In this document: positions 1 to 7,704 of the stretch, piece by piece | How positions within the stretch are numbered: the stretch's first letter is position 1 | Layout: the number at the start of each line of letters is the position of its first letter | Source of the DNA: Ignavibacteria bacterium | GTDB lineage: Bacteria; Bacteroidota; Ignavibacteria; Tepidaquicellales; Tepidaquicellaceae | Direction: 5' to 3' | DNA: 41,507 nucleotides | NCBI GenBank assembly: GCA_016788375.1 | Contig: JAEUSI010000010.1 | Location: forward strand, 1-41,507 | Notes under the pieces: generated by a model | The model's input: the letters and a program-made list of their open reading frames with translations, nothing else | What the model was told of the DNA's origin: nothing | Database searches by the model: none | Translations under genes and position numbers: made by a program

Positions 1-82
1 GGTATAACTGCTCCTGTGCCCATCGTTGATTAGCCAGGCAACCTTTGATCAATGCCGTGGTATCGTTTGCTTCTGCAATCAT
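1..82 (-). CDS. ECF-type RNA polymerase sigma factor, N-terminal fragment (runs off window)
   Basis: Only the first 27 codons lie in the window; the gene continues past base 1. Reading from ATG at 82-80 gives MIAEANDTTALIKGCLANQR followed by WAQEQLY. The pattern LI-x-GCL...AQ-x-x-LY is the usual beginning of sigma-70 region 2 in ECF sigma factors of the Bacteroidota type, which recruit core RNA polymerase to stress or envelope regulons. The ATG lies seven bases after the DivIVA stop codon, so it is probably the next gene of the yggS-divIVA operon. The family call rests on this short stretch alone. The regulon and any anti-sigma partner cannot be seen. Confidence 0.6.
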   Translation of the reverse strand, partial: MIAEANDTTALIKGCLANQRWAQEQLY

Positions 83-89
83 CGCTTTC

Positions 90-437
90 TTAAAAATCGT
101 CTTTATCTTTTTCTACATCCTGCATAATCTTCTGCGAATTAAGCTCTGCTTCCCTTATTATGTTTTCAGAACGCTTTTTTGCAATGACAAGGGCTTCTTC
201 GGCAAGATCCTGTGCCTTAACAATGGCTTTCTGCAGAGTAGATTCATTTTCCTTGTAAACTTCCAGATCTGTGCTCAATTGTCTGATTTTTTCATTCAGA
301 GCTGCATTGTCATCAAACAGTCTTTCATACCGTAAACTTACAGTTTCTAAAAATGCGTCAACTTCATTGGTATCATATCCTCTGAATATTTTCCTGAAAT
401 CGGATTTTCGTATATCTTTTGCGGATAAAATGCTCAT
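90..437 (-). CDS. divIVA: DivIVA domain-containing cell-division/polarity protein
   Basis: 115 aa. Residues 1-60 match the DivIVA N-terminal lipid-binding and coiled-coil domain: SAKDIRKSDFRKIFRGYD, then EVDAFLE and a heptad-like stretch. The remainder is a charged coiled coil rich in E, K and Q, ending at KDKDDF. DivIVA proteins bind curved membrane at septa and poles and act as scaffolds. This one is short compared with Gram-positive DivIVA (about 160 aa or more) but keeps the diagnostic N-terminus. It lies 34 bases downstream of yggS; the same partnership occurs in the ylm/divIVA cell-division clusters of Gram-positive bacteria. It starts with ATG at 437-435. The domain call is confident; a division role is inferred. 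Confidence 0.85.
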   Translation of the reverse strand: MSILSAKDIRKSDFRKIFRGYDTNEVDAFLETVSLRYERLFDDNAALNEKIRQLSTDLEVYKENESTLQKAIVKAQDLAEEALVIAKKRSENIIREAELNSQKIMQDVEKDKDDF

Positions 438-471
438 ATTTTTGTATAAGATTTAAAAATATTTTATAAAA

Positions 472-1170
472 TTAAACTTTCCTCTCGCCGAATATTGCGC
501 TACCGATTCTCAGCATTGTCGATCCTTCTTCTATTGCAATTTCATAATCATTAGTCATACCCATAGACAGATGTTCCATATCACTGAAAAGTTTTTTCAT
601 TTCGTCAAACAGAGTCTTTAATGACTTAAAACTCTCTCTGATAACATTTTTATCTTCAGTGAATTTTGCAATTGTCATCAGTCCTTTAATTCTGATGTTC
701 GGAAGTGCTTTTATCTGTGAACAGACTTCTTTTACTACCGATGGATCAAGTCCGTATTTCTGAGATTCTCTGCTTGTATTTACCTGAATCAGTATATCCG
801 TAACCTTGTTGATTTTTTTTGAATAAGTATCAATTTCCTTTGCAAGATCAAAACTGTCCACGGAATGTATCAGATGAATAAATGCAATCAGATCCTTCAC
901 TTTCCGCGACTGAAGATGACCAACCATATGCCAGTTGATCTTTACGCTTTCATGGTACTGAAAAGAAACATTGTAATACTTATCTCTTAATTCTCTGATT
1001 CTGTTTTCACCGAAATCCGTCTGACCTTCGCTGTAAAGTTCAATAATATTTGTAATCGGAAATGTTTTGCTTACCGCAATAATCTGAATTTCATCGGGAT
1101 TTCTGCCGGTACGTTCGCAAATATCCCTTACATTTTGTTTAACTGAAATGTAGTTTTCCTGAATTCCCAT
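472..1170 (-). CDS. yggS: YggS/PROSC family pyridoxal phosphate homeostasis protein
   Basis: 232 aa, the normal family length, with an ATG start. The PLP-binding lysine is K35 in AVSKT. Other landmarks are FGENR, WHMVGHLQSRK, and near the C-terminus MGMTNDYEIAIEEGSTMLR followed by IGSAIFGER, which are the phosphate- and ring-contacting signatures. The family folds as an alanine-racemase-like barrel without catalysis and buffers free PLP, influencing amino-acid and vitamin B6 balance. It is the first gene of a minus-strand unit with divIVA and a sigma factor, and the divergent 1171-1379 spacer presumably holds its promoter. Confidence 0.95.
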   Translation of the reverse strand: MGIQENYISVKQNVRDICERTGRNPDEIQIIAVSKTFPITNIIELYSEGQTDFGENRIRELRDKYYNVSFQYHESVKINWHMVGHLQSRKVKDLIAFIHLIHSVDSFDLAKEIDTYSKKINKVTDILIQVNTSRESQKYGLDPSVVKEVCSQIKALPNIRIKGLMTIAKFTEDKNVIRESFKSLKTLFDEMKKLFSDMEHLSMGMTNDYEIAIEEGSTMLRIGSAIFGERKV

Positions 1171-1278
1171 ATTTTGTTAAGTATAATATAATTTTATTAA
1201 TTACAATTTTCAATTTATAAAACGCTTGAAGTTGAATCGTTAACAGTTTTTCTGTTTTAATTAATTTAGTAAAAGTAA

Positions 1279-1315
1279 ATACAAAGCATCTTGAAAAAAT
1301 CCCTGCTTTTTGTAT
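1279..1315. other. Imperfect hairpin in the divergent yggS / crotonase spacer
   Basis: ATACAAAGCA and TGCTTTTTGTAT can pair as a ten-base stem with a two-base bulge around a loop of about 15 bases. It sits 65 bases upstream of the TTG start of the crotonase gene. It might be a leader structure or operator, but the spacer is very AT-rich, so chance is possible. Confidence 0.2.
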
Positions 1316-1379
1316 TCAAAGAAAAAAACATTATAAGTATATTTCATAAAAATAATTTTTATAATCAAATCTGAAAATC

Positions 1380-2228
1380 TTGTCTAAAAAATTTCAGTCC
1401 TACATCAGCAAAAATCATAAATTCAGAAATATCATATATAAGAAAAACGGATATAAATCCGTTATTACAATCAACAGAGAAAGCAAATTAAATTGTCTGA
1501 ATCTTGAAACCATTTCCGAACTGACGGCAGCATTTAAAGATTCATCTTGGGATGACAATATTGCGGTGATTATACTTACAGGAGCAGGGAAAAGAGCTTT
1601 TTCAACGGGAGCTGATCTTGATGAACAGCAGAAGTACTTTCTCGGAAATCCGGATGATTATTATAAATGGATGTATGAATTCATTCAGCTTCATGAAGTA
1701 ATGAGGAACACAGGTAAGCCGACAATAGCAAGACTTAACGGCATGGTAGTCGGAGGCGGAAATGAGCTTAATCTCAGCTGTGACCTTGCAGTTGCCGCTG
1801 ACCATATAATAATTAAACAGGTCGGTGCTGCAAGAGGAAGTGTGGCAGCAGCCGGCGCAACACAGTTTCTTCCGCTTATAGTCGGAGAAAGGCGCGCAAG
1901 GGAAATTTTGTTTCTGTGCGAAGATATACCGGTAATGAAAGCGCTTGAATGGGGACTTGTGAATCAGGTTGTGCCTTACAATGAGCTTGATAAAGCAGTT
2001 GACATTCTCGCAGAGAAGCTCTTTAACAAACTTCCCGAATGTCTGCGTTATACAAAACAGCAGCTTAATTTCTGGAGGGATCTTTCATGGCATACGACAA
2101 TCGGCAATGCAAGAGACTGGTTATCAATCCACAATTTATCAAAAGAAGTAAGCGAAGGTATATCTGCATTTAATCAGAAAAGGAAAATCAATTACAAAAA
2201 AGTAAGAAGTTCAAAGAATAAGAACTGA
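1380..2228 (+). CDS. Enoyl-CoA hydratase/isomerase (crotonase) family protein, MenB/BamA-like subgroup
   Basis: 282 aa. It starts at TTG 1380: an in-frame TAA lies just upstream at 1362 and the crotonase fold begins near residue 15, so no ATG start keeps the whole domain. The first oxyanion-hole segment is GAGKRAFSTGADL (about 68-80) and the second is GMVVGGGNELNLSCDLAVAA (about 120-140). The C-terminal part (FLCEDIPVMKALEWGLVNQV, then KLPECLRYTKQQLNFWRDLS) resembles dihydroxynaphthoyl-CoA synthase and 6-oxocyclohex-1-ene-carbonyl-CoA hydrolase more than fatty-acid hydratases. It is the only plus-strand gene between two minus-strand blocks, so substrate context is missing. Family assignment is firm; the substrate is not. 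Confidence 0.8.
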   Translation: MSKKFQSYISKNHKFRNIIYKKNGYKSVITINRESKLNCLNLETISELTAAFKDSSWDDNIAVIILTGAGKRAFSTGADLDEQQKYFLGNPDDYYKWMYEFIQLHEVMRNTGKPTIARLNGMVVGGGNELNLSCDLAVAADHIIIKQVGAARGSVAAAGATQFLPLIVGERRAREILFLCEDIPVMKALEWGLVNQVVPYNELDKAVDILAEKLFNKLPECLRYTKQQLNFWRDLSWHTTIGNARDWLSIHNLSKEVSEGISAFNQKRKINYKKVRSSKNKN

Positions 2229-2265
2229 ATCGGTTTTAAAATCCCAAAATACCGAAAACAATATT

Positions 2266-3813
2266 CTAAGAATTGTACAGAACTTTTACATTATATCCGA
2301 AAGCTTCTTCAAATAGCCCTTTCCTTACATTGACACCCCAGATTTCGAGAGAAGGGTCTGCTTTGCATGAAGTTATCATGATTTCAAAAACATTGTCTTT
2401 AATATTGATTTCTACAGATTCCACAATTGACTTATGACTTCTGTCCAGTGCATCTGCTATTCTGAGGATTCCCGATAATTTTACTACAGATTCCCTGTTC
2501 TGCGGGTCAAGTTTGCTGAAGTTTTCATGCTTCAGCTTCGGGTGTGATTTTCTGTGATAACGTGCAACATTTGCAATTATCTCGATTTCCCTGTCATTGA
2601 AACCGAGCATTTCTGAATGCCTGATAAGATAATATGAATGTTTGTGATGATCAGTATGAGAAATATAATAACCGATATCGTGCAAAAGTGAAGCTGCTTC
2701 AAGATAGATCCTTTCGTCATCACTCATACCGGATTTAATCTTGACAAAATCGAAAATTTTATCCGCCAGTTTCATAACGTGAAATGCATGTTCCCTGTCA
2801 AAATTCGTGAGTTCGCCTAAATGAATCGTGCTGTTGTATCTTACATTCTTTAGATGGCTTGAATCATAATCATAGCTGTTTTGCTGAATATAATTCATAA
2901 TTATGCCTTCACGAAGCGCATATCCTGAAAGAGTCATACTTTCGATATTCAGTTCCGAGAATATCTGTTCGGTAATAACAGCTCCTGCAGTAATAATATC
3001 GGCTCGCTTCGGATCAAGTCCCTGAATTGCAGTTCTTTCCTGTTTTGTTTCAGCTTTATAAATCCTGTTTACGGCATTCTGTAATGACTTCTTCTTTATT
3101 TCAAAACCGTTAAGCTTAATTTCAAAATCTTCCGATACTGTATTTTCTGAGCAGATTATTGATCCTATGGTTGCAATTGTTCCGGATGAACCGATTACCA
3201 TTTCATACTTTTCATTTTCTAGAAGTCTGACTACCTGATTTATTGCTCCTTTGACAAACTGTCTTGCATTCTTAAGATTGGTTTTGTCTATTTTGTTATC
3301 GAGAGAAAATTTATGCGTAAGTCTTACAGCGCCGATTTTTATGCTGCTTGCGGAAATAACTTCGCTTTTTTCGCCTATCAGAAATTCAGTGCTTCCGCCG
3401 CCGATGTCTATCAGTAAAATTCTTTTGTTATAAATATCAAGCGACTGAAGCACCCCGAGATAAATCAGACGCGCTTCTTCATAACCCGATACAATGTTAA
3501 TTTCAATTCCGGTTTCATTAAGAACCCTTGTAAGAAAAACTTCTTTATTAAGGGCTTCCCGGGTAGCGCTTGTTGCAACTGCTTCAATCTTGGCATTATA
3601 TGAATCGCAAATCAGCCTGAATCTCTTTAATGTCTCGATTCCTCTTTCCATTGACTCGGGTGAAATATACTTCATGTCATTCGAACTTGAACCGAGACGC
3701 ACGACTTCCTTTGCTCTAGTAATCAGAGTAAATCTTTTCTTTTCATCTATCTTGGCAATTACAAGATGAAATGAATTTGTTCCGATGTCTATAGCCGCTA
3801 AAATATTGTTCAT
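2266..3813 (-). CDS. ppx: Ppx/GppA family exopolyphosphatase/pppGpp phosphatase with C-terminal HD domain
   Basis: 515 aa with ATG at 3813. The N-terminal ASKHA ATPase-like fold shows AAIDIGTNSFHLVIA (phosphate-1 loop), LIDIGGGSTEFLIG (phosphate-2) and VIGSSGTIATIGS, as in exopolyphosphatases. From about residue 340 an HD-type helical domain follows, with SLLHDIGYYISHTDHHKHSY and RYHRKSHP. The reaction is processive hydrolysis of polyphosphate and/or hydrolysis of pppGpp to ppGpp. It is the last gene of the long minus-strand block that begins with the lipoprotein gene at 8370. A Rel/Spo enzyme lies in the same window, so a stringent-response role is possible but not shown. Confidence 0.92.
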   Translation of the reverse strand: MNNILAAIDIGTNSFHLVIAKIDEKKRFTLITRAKEVVRLGSSSNDMKYISPESMERGIETLKRFRLICDSYNAKIEAVATSATREALNKEVFLTRVLNETGIEINIVSGYEEARLIYLGVLQSLDIYNKRILLIDIGGGSTEFLIGEKSEVISASSIKIGAVRLTHKFSLDNKIDKTNLKNARQFVKGAINQVVRLLENEKYEMVIGSSGTIATIGSIICSENTVSEDFEIKLNGFEIKKKSLQNAVNRIYKAETKQERTAIQGLDPKRADIITAGAVITEQIFSELNIESMTLSGYALREGIIMNYIQQNSYDYDSSHLKNVRYNSTIHLGELTNFDREHAFHVMKLADKIFDFVKIKSGMSDDERIYLEAASLLHDIGYYISHTDHHKHSYYLIRHSEMLGFNDREIEIIANVARYHRKSHPKLKHENFSKLDPQNRESVVKLSGILRIADALDRSHKSIVESVEINIKDNVFEIMITSCKADPSLEIWGVNVRKGLFEEAFGYNVKVLYNS

Positions 3814-3853
3814 TGTTTATTCTTAAAAGTGTATCAATATGAGCATCAGTTTT

Positions 3854-4963
3854 CTAAAATTTTTTTCTGTCACTTTTTACAAAATCATTTATAATCTTTG
3901 CCGATGCATTAAAGACATCACCGACTTTGATATCGTCAATGTTTCCGCTGCCGGACTGAATGTAAACCTTGTTGCGTCCGAGCGGCGCCCATTCATATCC
4001 GTGTGTCGGTCCGAAAAGCGAAACTACGTTTGCATCCACTCCGCCGGCAACATGCATTGTTCCTGTGTCATTTGTAATGTAAAGATCCGTTTGTTTTATA
4101 ACAGCGCCGACTTTTCTGATCGGAGTATTATCCAGAACCCTGCATTCAATATTAAATCCGGAAAGTTTCTTCCGTACAGTATCGGTTATTTCAGCGTCGA
4201 TTTTTCCCGAAGTCATTAATAGACTGCAGTTGTATTTTTCATGAAATAATTTCATGAGTGAAACAAAGTTGTCAATGCTCCATCTGTTGGGAATCTTTCC
4301 GGCGCCGGGATGAAATGCCAGTATAAGCTTGTCTTCATCCGGAAAATTGGCAGCAGTATATTCACGCGCAAATGTTTTTTCCTCTTCGCTCAGATGTATC
4401 ATTACAGATTTTTTTTCTTCATCTGTAAGCGAACATCCTATCTGCATTCCCACTTCCAGATTCCTGTCCGTCTGATGAAGTTTTCTCTCATTCCATTTGA
4501 AATCGGATTTTACATTTAAAAGGTAGCTTACTGAATTTATTTTGTCGTCAATTGAATTTACGCCGGCTCTGATTTTTGCTCCGGAAAAATAATTTATAAT
4601 GTGTGAAGTACGGGATATTGAAACTGTAGATGGTACAATCCCGATCTGGTAAGAATGATTTCTCAGTTCTCTGTAAAAATCCAGCAGGTCTTTTGCCGTG
4701 GATTTCTGATAAGTGATAACCTTGTCAATGTAGGGATTAATGTCACTGAACAGGATTTCATAATTAATCGGTGAAGCTACGAGTGTAATATGTGCTCCGG
4801 GATATTTTTTCCTGACAGCCGCAAAAAGCGGCACAGAGCAAAGCATATCCCCAAGCTGATTATGCTGTCTGACTATCAATATGTTTTTAACCCTGCCGGA
4901 TTCAAGGAATTCCGGATCTGCGGTTTCATTATTTCCTGTCAGTCTGAATATTTGCCTGAGCAT
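3854..4963 (-). CDS. Glycosyltransferase family 9 (heptosyltransferase-like)
   Basis: 369 aa, ATG start. GT9 landmarks are ILIVRQHNQLGDMLCSVPLF near the N-terminus (nucleotide-sugar transferase Rossmann fold), FHPGAGKIPNRW in the middle, and TNDTGTMHVAGG followed by SLFGPTHGYEWAPLG, the donor-binding loop. Family members add heptose or other sugars to the LPS inner core at the cytoplasmic face of the inner membrane. No other LPS-core gene is adjacent; neighbours are a small membrane protein (9 bases upstream) and ppx (40 bases downstream). The sugar donor cannot be read from the sequence. Confidence 0.9.
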   Translation of the reverse strand: MLRQIFRLTGNNETADPEFLESGRVKNILIVRQHNQLGDMLCSVPLFAAVRKKYPGAHITLVASPINYEILFSDINPYIDKVITYQKSTAKDLLDFYRELRNHSYQIGIVPSTVSISRTSHIINYFSGAKIRAGVNSIDDKINSVSYLLNVKSDFKWNERKLHQTDRNLEVGMQIGCSLTDEEKKSVMIHLSEEEKTFAREYTAANFPDEDKLILAFHPGAGKIPNRWSIDNFVSLMKLFHEKYNCSLLMTSGKIDAEITDTVRKKLSGFNIECRVLDNTPIRKVGAVIKQTDLYITNDTGTMHVAGGVDANVVSLFGPTHGYEWAPLGRNKVYIQSGSGNIDDIKVGDVFNASAKIINDFVKSDRKKF

Positions 4964-4972
4964 CAGCCGGGA

Positions 4973-5161
4973 TTATTTTAAGTCTTCGTATTTTGCCTCT
5001 TCGATTTCCCCGGCATTTTTTTTAAATCCGCTGTCTGTATCTTTGCCGGGTTTGCTTTTTACATTACCGGAAGAAGCGTTCATAAGTATTCTTTTTGCAA
5101 TACTCTTTATTACAGTTAAGAGTATCAAAATTAAAATAAATATAAGCAGCAGTCTCAGCAT
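4973..5161 (-). CDS. Small single-pass membrane protein with acidic C-terminal tail
   Basis: 62 aa, ATG start. Residues 2-19 are one hydrophobic helix (LRLLLIFILILILLTVI), followed by a basic KSIAKR stop-transfer segment, a flexible G/K/S/D-rich linker and an acidic end EIEEAKYEDLK. I do not recognise a named family. Small proteins with one N-terminal helix and an 'EEA-K/E-Y/F-E' tail seem to recur in this lineage, but that is recollection and not a search result. It is packed between the deoxynucleoside kinase (8 bases) and the glycosyltransferase (9 bases), so it is almost certainly translated in the same operon. Confidence 0.65.
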   Translation of the reverse strand: MLRLLLIFILILILLTVIKSIAKRILMNASSGNVKSKPGKDTDSGFKKNAGEIEEAKYEDLK

Positions 5162-5169
5162 AATCTCAG

Positions 5170-5829
5170 TTACTTTGCAATTTTGGAAGAAACGGGATTG
5201 TAATATTCAATGGCCGAATGATCGGGCTTCATTATTTCGGTTATCAGATTATCAAAATCTTTTTCATTGTTAACGAAATCAATTTCAGCCGAATTGACAA
5301 TCAGAACTTTTGTAGCCTTGTAGCGGAAGAAAAAATAATTGTAACCTTCATTTAAATCGCGGATATATTCTTCCTTTATTTCCTTTTCAATGTCCCTGTC
5401 CCTGTGCCTTATATTATTCATGAGCCTTTCTACAGTTGACTGAAGATAAATAATTAAATCCGGAACCACTATTGTCTTTTCGATAAGCGATACAATTTTT
5501 TCATACAGTTTCAGTTCGTCATCCTGAAGGTTCAGATATGCAAATATTTTGTCTTTTTCAAAAATATAATCAGCAACATAATACTCATGAAACAGATCAA
5601 TCTGCTTAATTTCCTGAAGCTGTTTATATCTGCTCATTAAAAAATACATCTGAGTATGGAATGCATAGCTTACGGGATCATGATAAAATTTTTCAAGAAA
5701 AGGATTATCCTCGAAGTTTTCGAGAATTAGCTTTGCGTTTAGTCTTTCGGAAAGTTTTCTTGCAAGCGTGGTTTTACCGACTCCAATGACACCTTCAATC
5801 GCTATGTATTTTATTTTTTTGTCTTCCAA
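5170..5829 (-). CDS. Deoxynucleoside kinase (dAK/dGK/dCK family)
   Basis: 219 aa. The start is TTG at 5829-5827, nine codons before the P-loop; no ATG is available. The Walker A loop EGVIGVGKT lies at residues 12-20. ENFEDNPFLEKFYHDP and the following FHTQMYFLMSRYKQL form the nucleoside-binding helices, and IRHRDRDIEKEI is the lid region. The enzyme phosphorylates a deoxynucleoside with ATP or GTP for dNTP salvage. It lies six bases after folK in the sucD-folB-folK-dnk run. Base preference (purine or pyrimidine) is not predictable here. Confidence 0.93.
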   Translation of the reverse strand: MEDKKIKYIAIEGVIGVGKTTLARKLSERLNAKLILENFEDNPFLEKFYHDPVSYAFHTQMYFLMSRYKQLQEIKQIDLFHEYYVADYIFEKDKIFAYLNLQDDELKLYEKIVSLIEKTIVVPDLIIYLQSTVERLMNNIRHRDRDIEKEIKEEYIRDLNEGYNYFFFRYKATKVLIVNSAEIDFVNNEKDFDNLITEIMKPDHSAIEYYNPVSSKIAK

Positions 5830-5835
5830 ACAGTA

Positions 5836-6333
5836 TTATGCTTTGCTTTTCTGATATTTAATTACTTTTAAGTTATCTTTTGTTTCCGAAAGAAGTTCTG
5901 AAACTGTTTTATTAAAAACAGGATGAATATAATCCGGCGAAATCTCTGCAAGCGGGATAAGTACAAAATTTCTGTTTTCAATCTGCAGATGCGGAACATT
6001 CATTCTATCAGTGCTGATAATTTCATTCCCGTAAAAAAGCAGATCAATGTCAATCTCCCTTTCGTTCCATTTGCCGCTGTTAACCCTGCCTGTTCTGAGT
6101 TCAATAGCCTTAATTTCAATGAGAAGATTTTCTGCGCTCAGTCCGGTACTGATTTTCAGAACACAATTCAGAAAATCATCCTGATCGGTATTTCCCCACG
6201 GTTCGGTTTCATAAACGGAAGAAGTCTGCATTATTTCTGTAGAAGGTATATTTCCAATTTCCCTGATTGAATTTTCAATAAATGAAATTCTTTCTCCGAT
6301 ATTCGAACCGATTCCCAGAAAAGCTTCAGGCAT
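5836..6333 (-). CDS. folK: 2-amino-4-hydroxy-6-hydroxymethyldihydropteridine diphosphokinase
   Basis: 165 aa, ATG start, normal length for HPPK. It transfers pyrophosphate from ATP to 6-hydroxymethyl-dihydropterin in folate synthesis. Family signatures are GIGSNIGER near residue 6, VYETEPWGNTDQDDFLNCV (about 42-60), and RTGRVNSGKWNEREIDIDLL, which contains the Mg-binding DxD pair. It is three bases downstream of folB, which makes its substrate, so the two pathway steps are translationally linked. Confidence 0.97.
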   Translation of the reverse strand: MPEAFLGIGSNIGERISFIENSIREIGNIPSTEIMQTSSVYETEPWGNTDQDDFLNCVLKISTGLSAENLLIEIKAIELRTGRVNSGKWNEREIDIDLLFYGNEIISTDRMNVPHLQIENRNFVLIPLAEISPDYIHPVFNKTVSELLSETKDNLKVIKYQKSKA

Positions 6334-6336
6334 AAT

Positions 6337-6696
6337 TTATTTTCTGATGATTTTATTTATTACTTCGACCGAATCTATAATTCCCAGAGGGGCTTTCGGC
6401 TTTCTTATCCTTACTTCGACGGAAATCACACCGGGAAAATTTTCAAGTATTCCGTTGCAAACTTTTAAATTAAGAGTCTCAATAAGATTAAACTTATTTT
6501 CCCTGAAATACTTTTCGGTTAAGTTATAAACTTCAAGATAGTTTACGGTTTTTTTCAGATCATCCGAATAACCCAGAGAATCAAGCTCACAGTCCATTAT
6601 AATATCAACTTCAAATTCATTACCGTATTTCTTCTCATAATCAAGCACTCCGTGATATGAGTAGAATTTCGCATTGTTGATTTTTATCTGTGTCAA
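6337..6696 (-). CDS. folB: Dihydroneopterin aldolase
   Basis: 119 aa, typical length. It converts dihydroneopterin to 6-hydroxymethyl-dihydropterin and glycolaldehyde. Visible signatures are FYSYHGVLDYEKKYGNEFEV at the N-terminus, the NLIETL segment in the middle, and RIRKPKAPLGIIDSVEV with the catalytic lysine region near the C-terminus. The start is TTG 6696-6694, giving MTQIKINNAKFYSYHG; no ATG exists before the fold begins. The TTG lies seven bases after the sucD stop, and the ribosome-binding site is not obvious, which suggests coupling to sucD translation. Confidence 0.95.
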   Translation of the reverse strand: MTQIKINNAKFYSYHGVLDYEKKYGNEFEVDIIMDCELDSLGYSDDLKKTVNYLEVYNLTEKYFRENKFNLIETLNLKVCNGILENFPGVISVEVRIRKPKAPLGIIDSVEVINKIIRK

Positions 6697-6703
6697 AGGA
6701 ATC

Positions 6704-7687
6704 TCATTTGCTTTTTGTTTTTGTCCGGGATTTTGTGACGGTTCCGGATTTTACAGAAGCGGATTTAATTCCGGAGGATATCTTCTTCGATACGGATTTT
6801 TTCCCCAATACTCTTTTAACTGTTATACCCATATCTGCAGGTGAATCAACTATAGTGATTCCGCATTCTCTCATAACTTTAATCTTTTCATCGGCTGTTC
6901 CTTTTCCGCCAGAGATAATTGCTCCCGCATGACCCATTCTTCTGCCCGGAGGAGCTGTCCTTCCGGCGATAAATCCCACCACCGGCTTTTTAACATGCTT
7001 TTTGATAAAATAAGCAGCTTCTTCTTCTGCGCTTCCGCCGATTTCACCGATCATCATTATTGCATCGGTATCCTTATCTTCATTGAACAATTTTACTGCA
7101 TCTATGAATCTTGTGCCGATAACCGGATCTCCGCCGATACCTATACATGTAGACTGACCAAGTCCTTCATTTGTAAGCTGCCAGACTGCTTCATAAGTCA
7201 GAGTGCCGCTTCTTGAAATTACTCCGACCCTGCCTTTCTTATGAATGAATCCGGGCATAATTCCGATTTTGCATTCACCGGGAGTTATAATTCCGGGACA
7301 GTTAGGTCCGATAAATCTTACATTATGTGTGCCGGTATTTTTATTTTTTACAAATTCGTAAACTCTGATCATATCTTCAGTGGAAATTCCTTCCGTTATG
7401 CAAACTATCACTTTTATTTCTGCATCAGCAGCTTCCATTATTGCATCTGCCGCGAATGCAGCAGGTACAAAAATCACGGAAGCATCTGCTCCCGTTGACT
7501 TTACCGCATCCTTAACCGAATTGAATATCGGAACCTTCTCCTGAAACATCGCTCCGCCTTTTCCCGGAGTTACTCCTCCGACTATGTTTGTACCGTATTC
7601 CAGCATCTGTCCCGTATGAAATGATCCTTCTGAACCGGTAATTCCCTGTACAACAACTTTCGTTTTCCTGTTAACTAAAATGCTCAT
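6704..7687 (-). CDS. sucD: Succinate--CoA ligase, alpha subunit, with basic C-terminal extension
   Basis: 327 aa, ATG start. It catalyses the substrate-level phosphorylation step of the TCA cycle with SucC. The CoA-binding Rossmann domain starts at [28 protein letters not shown] lies near 125-134; the phospho-histidine is H253 in [11 protein letters not shown]. coli SucD is about 289 aa. Here the fold ends near residue 294 and a 33-residue K/S/T-rich tail follows (from GKKSVSKK to TKTKSK). sucC is not in the window, so the beta subunit must be encoded elsewhere. It is 17 bases downstream of the lipoprotein gene and 7 bases upstream of folB. Confidence 0.97.
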   Translation of the reverse strand: MSILVNRKTKVVVQGITGSEGSFHTGQMLEYGTNIVGGVTPGKGGAMFQEKVPIFNSVKDAVKSTGADASVIFVPAAFAADAIMEAADAEIKVIVCITEGISTEDMIRVYEFVKNKNTGTHNVRFIGPNCPGIITPGECKIGIMPGFIHKKGRVGVISRSGTLTYEAVWQLTNEGLGQSTCIGIGGDPVIGTRFIDAVKLFNEDKDTDAIMMIGEIGGSAEEEAAYFIKKHVKKPVVGFIAGRTAPPGRRMGHAGAIISGGKGTADEKIKVMRECGITIVDSPADMGITVKRVLGKKSVSKKISSGIKSASVKSGTVTKSRTKTKSK

Positions 7688-7704
7688 TAATTGTATTTGT
7701 TATT

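Noticed and set aside
80-110. DivIVA and sigma frames as one frameshifted fusion
   Set aside because: The sigma frame has its own ATG, the DivIVA frame ends in a normal TAA, and such fusions are unknown to me; two adjacent genes are simpler.
2231-2254. Possible terminator between the crotonase and ppx genes
   Set aside because: TCGGTTTT and AAAATACCGA pair only with a bulge and no T tract follows on the plus strand.
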